From the NCBI RefSeq assembly GCF_905147365.1, contig NC_056415.1:11922001-11986000 (forward strand): 64,000 nucleotides of DNA. Reading direction: 5' to 3'. Origin of the DNA: Aricia agestis (taxonomy: Eukaryota; Arthropoda; Insecta; Lepidoptera; Lycaenidae). The notes beneath the pieces were generated by a model. It did no database searches. It was not told the origin of the DNA and saw only the letters and a program-made list of their open reading frames with translations. A program made the translations under genes and the position numbers. This document shows, piece by piece, positions 60,522 through 64,000 of this stretch (the stretch's first letter is position 1; each line of letters starts with the position of its first letter).

Positions 60522-61087
60522 TATAGTAGGGGAGGGGAAGGTGCTAATTTTGTAGTCACTCGAGCGTCATGGAGACCTAGTAGGTTTTTTACATTAGGTA
60601 AAACTGATAAAAAATAATAAGAGCGTTTTTTATATAAGCGGTGGGTTGAGAAACTGCAGCCATTTTAAAGTTTAGAAAAAGAGAATATAATATCCAGAAA
60701 ATTGCTTATTTAGGTTAATTATAAATATATTTTAGACAACAAGGACTAAATCATTTAGTTTAGTGCAAAACAAAATATCTGAGAAGCTTAGTTAGAAAAA
60801 TATGAAGCTTTATTTTTTTATATTTTAAAATGTCCTTACAGGCTTATCTAACCTTTGAATCGTCAGTGCTTTATATGGAAGCTTCTTTGGGGTATACTAA
60901 ACATCCCCTATCTTAATCTGACAGATCTGATGACATTTCAATATTTAAAAAAAAAATATTTAATCCACCATGTGAGAAATCTGATTTCTATACCATGATA
61001 ACTAGACTCATGTCGGAAGCCTATACAAGCTTAATCTGACACGCTCGAGCTTATCCCAAAATCCCCTCTTCCCCTCCCCAACTATTA
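60522..61087. mobile_element. 566-bp TIR element
   Basis: Ends TAGTAGGGGAGGGGAAG and its imperfect complement (CTTCCCCTCCCCAACTATTA), with a shared CACTCGAGCGT / ACGCTCGAGCTT inside. No transposase ORF. Confidence 0.6.
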
Positions 61088-62129
61088 CGGCAAGTGGCAA
61101 AACACTGTTTGCATCACAATTTACAAAATGTTAATCAAAGCGATTTTAATCACGTCTTGTTTCAGTGTCAACTGTTCTATATTTTTTTTATTCAAAATAC
61201 TAATAAAAGCATCGTTTACATTGCGGGTACAAAGACGTTTTATAAGCAGCATCGACATTTTCTAAAGGCCCGCTTATTTTATGAACAACGCTTGTACTAA
61301 CGAGTCGGTAACACTCGAGATACATTACAAAAGGCAATATAGAGCCATTGTCCGCTCGGTTCAACTCATCAGCGCTTTTTGTTGGAGCCGTGAGCAACGG
61401 TGGCCAATTATGCCGCCGCTTTACAGCTAAGTACCCATCGCTTATAACGGCATAAGGGGTGCATATTTTATAACTTATTTTGGTTTGGTGGTATCCGTAT
61501 TTTGTTGACTACATGTTGTATTACCGTATTTTCATTGCTTTTAGTAAAACAATCGGAAAAAATTAATGCCAAAATAAAATCACAGAGCGACTATTAAAAA
61601 TTATATGAAAGTACCTAAGTTTTATTATCTATGTAAAAATGAAGTTAAATTTTGTTATTCTCACTAAAACTGATTAACGGCTGAATCAATTTGGCAAATT
61701 TTAGTCTAGAAATGTTCGTGAAAGTTCAGGGAAGAACCTTCCCAGGACTTTCACATTGGGAAGTAAATGAAACAAAGTTCACCGGGTTGTAGTAGCAGTA
61801 GTTTAAAAACCTATTTATGCTTCTTAAAAAAAAAAGTATTTATTAGTATATAGTATATAGGTTAGGACTATTGGAAACTTAATTCTATTTTAAAAAGCCG
61901 TAAGCAGAGCTTAGTATTTCTAACAGTGAAACATAATTGTATAAAATCCGCAGTCGAAGTTCGCTTATCTCCAGTCTCGCCCCGACACAATATCCGCGGC
62001 GAGCTTTTATAAAATTGCAATCTTTCAACTTCGAAACTTTCACATTTTTGTACTTTAAAAATATTAACACATTAAAATTATTCTGGCAATATTTTTATTT
62101 TTTAGTATTCGATTTATGTGTTTAACTGA

Positions 62130-62275
62130 CTAAACGCCGTACTCAGAGACATTTAAGTATGATTAAGCTTCAATTTAATGAAGAGTTTGACATATAGTGT
62201 ATGGGGCTTATGTCAAAATTTTGAATTAATTACATTTAAGTAATTAATGTTCCACTCTGAGTGCGGCAGTTAGGT
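62130..62275. repeat. repeat with GCCGTACTCAGAGAC ends
   Basis: Opposite-orientation copy of 12735-12897. Confidence 0.65.
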
Positions 62276-63409
62276 TATTATTAAGAAATAATATTAGTAC
62301 CTACTTGTTACGTCTTTGACAAAGCATCCATACGAATATTATGATGTTCTTTGTCTGTGTGTCTGTCTGTTGCCTCTTCGCGGCCAAAACGCTAATCCGA
62401 TTTTGCTGAAATTTGGTATGGATTTTCGATATACTTTAAGTCCGAAAAGGACTTTGGATACTCTTTATCTCAGTGTTGCCTAAAAACAGTTTAAAAACCA
62501 GCCACATTTCATAAACAAGAACAACAAAACGCAGTAAAACCGGCCGTATTTTCAGAACGTTGTAAAGAGGGTAAGGCATTATTTTATCGGTTCGTAACAT
62601 TAGGACTATAAAATCTTATACGGAGTGAGCATTTTGTTCAATTTACTTGGCACAAGTTTCGTCTACAAGATACTTATAAACTTAGCTATTTTTAAATTCA
62701 ATTCTGTCTTAATCTATCCTCGTGAATTTTTTACTCTTTTCCGCACTAAGTAAAAGTAATGTTTATTTACTTTTTTTATAGTCTATTTTAGTCATCCAGT
62801 AATAACAGGTAAATTATAACAGTTATACTAACATATAAGAACAAACATTTAAGGTATAGGTAAGTTGGTTGTCTTATCTGTTTATAGATTGTAAGAAATA
62901 ACATTTGTTTCAATACCTAGTTTTGATACCCTAAATCTTGATTCTGGACTATAACTTCTACATTCTACACTAATAATATAAATACAAAAACACATTTTCG
63001 TATCTCTTTGTTAACTTTTCATTTCTTATATCTCCGTCAGCTTAAGGCGCTGTTCCGGTAAAAGACAAAGGGTAGTACTTTTGTCTAAGGTAAAAAAGAC
63101 AAGTACTTTTATCTTGGAAAAATTTACGGTTCCCGCGCGATAAACAGATTTCGGTGCAACGACTTGTTTCTAATATCTTTTTCATTATAACTAACTGCGC
63201 CTAATAAGGCCTTTTATAAACAGTAATGGAATTCCCGTGAGCTCTAGTTACTCTACAAAGATATGTGAAGGTATAATGGCGTTTTATTACCCATATCTGG
63301 GTCGCGTCTACCTTTCTGTTTGCAGATAGGTGTATATTTGCAAAGGTATTTAGGTGACTATAAGACAATATTACGGTATGTTCTTTTATCGACCCTATTA
63401 GGTATATTT

Positions 63410-63725
63410 AATAGGGGCTACGCCTCCTTGGTCCGAGAGCGTGACTCTTGACTCGGAGGTTGTGGATTCGATTCCTGTGTTGGAAACGTGTTATTTCCAG
63501 GTTTGGTTTGGCCGATGCGGGCTATGATTGTCTGACAAGTATGATGAATGATGATCCATATATCGGAAGGGTCTATAAAAAGTCGGTCCTGCGCCTCGCG
63601 CCAGTCGTGTAGGTCGTCTGTACTACTGGGTTGTGAGAGTAAAGGAATAGAGAGTGCTCTAGTGTACTGTGCATACACTTGGACACTATAAAGTTACCCC
63701 TGCGTAACTGGCTTGATTTCAATAA
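63410..63725 (+). mobile_element. tRNA-derived SINE, second type
   Basis: The head has a TGGTCCGAGAGCGTGACTC A-box-like block and GGATTCGATTCC B box; the body contains GAAGGGTCTATAAAAAGTCG, related to the unit at 57391-57678. It is not a functional tRNA. Confidence 0.6.
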
Positions 63726-64000
63726 TACCGGCCACCGCCTGATGACTGATGTGGGCGATACTAAATACTAATAGCTAAACGGTATTAATAAGATCAAGGC
63801 AATGGCTCCATGCTTCTGCTAAGTTAGAAAAACTTGTGTTACGAATACCAAACAACATTTTTTTAAATAATATACACGAATTGGAGATTTCGTATACATT
63901 ATACGCATAATAATTATGTAATAAACACGAATTCAATATTTTGTTAACTTTACACGATTTTTTTCTTATGTAATGGACGTGTATTTATTTTCTACACATT

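Larger units (their letters stand above)
50200..64000. other. 13.8-kb gene-poor region upstream of POPDC
   Basis: Apart from the repeats listed and the X-box island, I see only AT-rich DNA with short random ORFs. LINE 3' ends are near 53530-53620 and 58090-58185 (GGTAGGCCTCATG then AATAAA-type tails). Confidence 0.55.

Noticed and set aside
63410..63490. possible tRNA gene on the plus strand
   Set aside because: Cloverleaf pairing is poor and the sequence continues into a SINE body.

Overview
This is eukaryotic nuclear DNA, almost certainly from a moth or butterfly (Lepidoptera). It is AT-rich, its genes are split by GT-AG introns, and about half of the readable non-coding sequence is lepidopteran-type repeats: tRNA-headed SINEs, LINE tails, Helitron ends with a short hairpin before CTAG, and many foldback elements (MITEs). 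There is no bacterial-style operon, CRISPR array or phage. No species name can be given from the sequence alone.

Five protein-coding genes can be assembled exon by exon, with every reading frame closing across the splice sites. (1) and (2), 358-7213 and 8828-15872, minus strand: a tandem pair of secreted GH16 beta-1,3-glucanases (374 and 375 aa). Each has seven coding exons, exons 2-7 have identical lengths, and both keep the E-x-D-x-x-E catalytic motif. They are probably digestive or antimicrobial midgut enzymes. (3) 22239-23984, plus strand: a mitochondrial m-AAA protease-interacting protein 1 (MAIP1) homologue, 260 aa, three exons. (4) 24034-29334, minus strand: the E2 (dihydrolipoamide acyltransferase) subunit of the branched-chain 2-oxoacid dehydrogenase complex (DBT), 458 aa, nine exons. 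Its stop codon is only 49 bases from that of MAIP1, tail to tail. (5) 36990-50074, minus strand: a Popeye-domain (POPDC/Bves) membrane protein, 392 aa, seven coding exons with long repeat-filled introns and a CpG-rich first exon.

The spaces between genes (7.2-8.8, 15.9-22.2, 29.3-37.0 and 50.1-64.0 kb) hold repeats and no recognisable gene. Exceptions worth attention are a short THAP-like zinc-finger reading frame inside the last intron of the first glucanase, an 80-residue membrane-type ORF just upstream of MAIP1, and a promoter-like GC island at about 57.7-57.9 kb carrying a perfect palindromic RFX X-box. A set of perfect hairpins with 1-6 base loops is scattered through introns and spacers and does not look like ordinary MITEs. 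I found no convincing wholly new multi-gene system. The genes are ordinary insect metabolic, mitochondrial, digestive and membrane-signalling genes.

All exon borders, alignments and repeat limits were worked out by eye. Protein identities rest on recognised family motifs, not on a database search.
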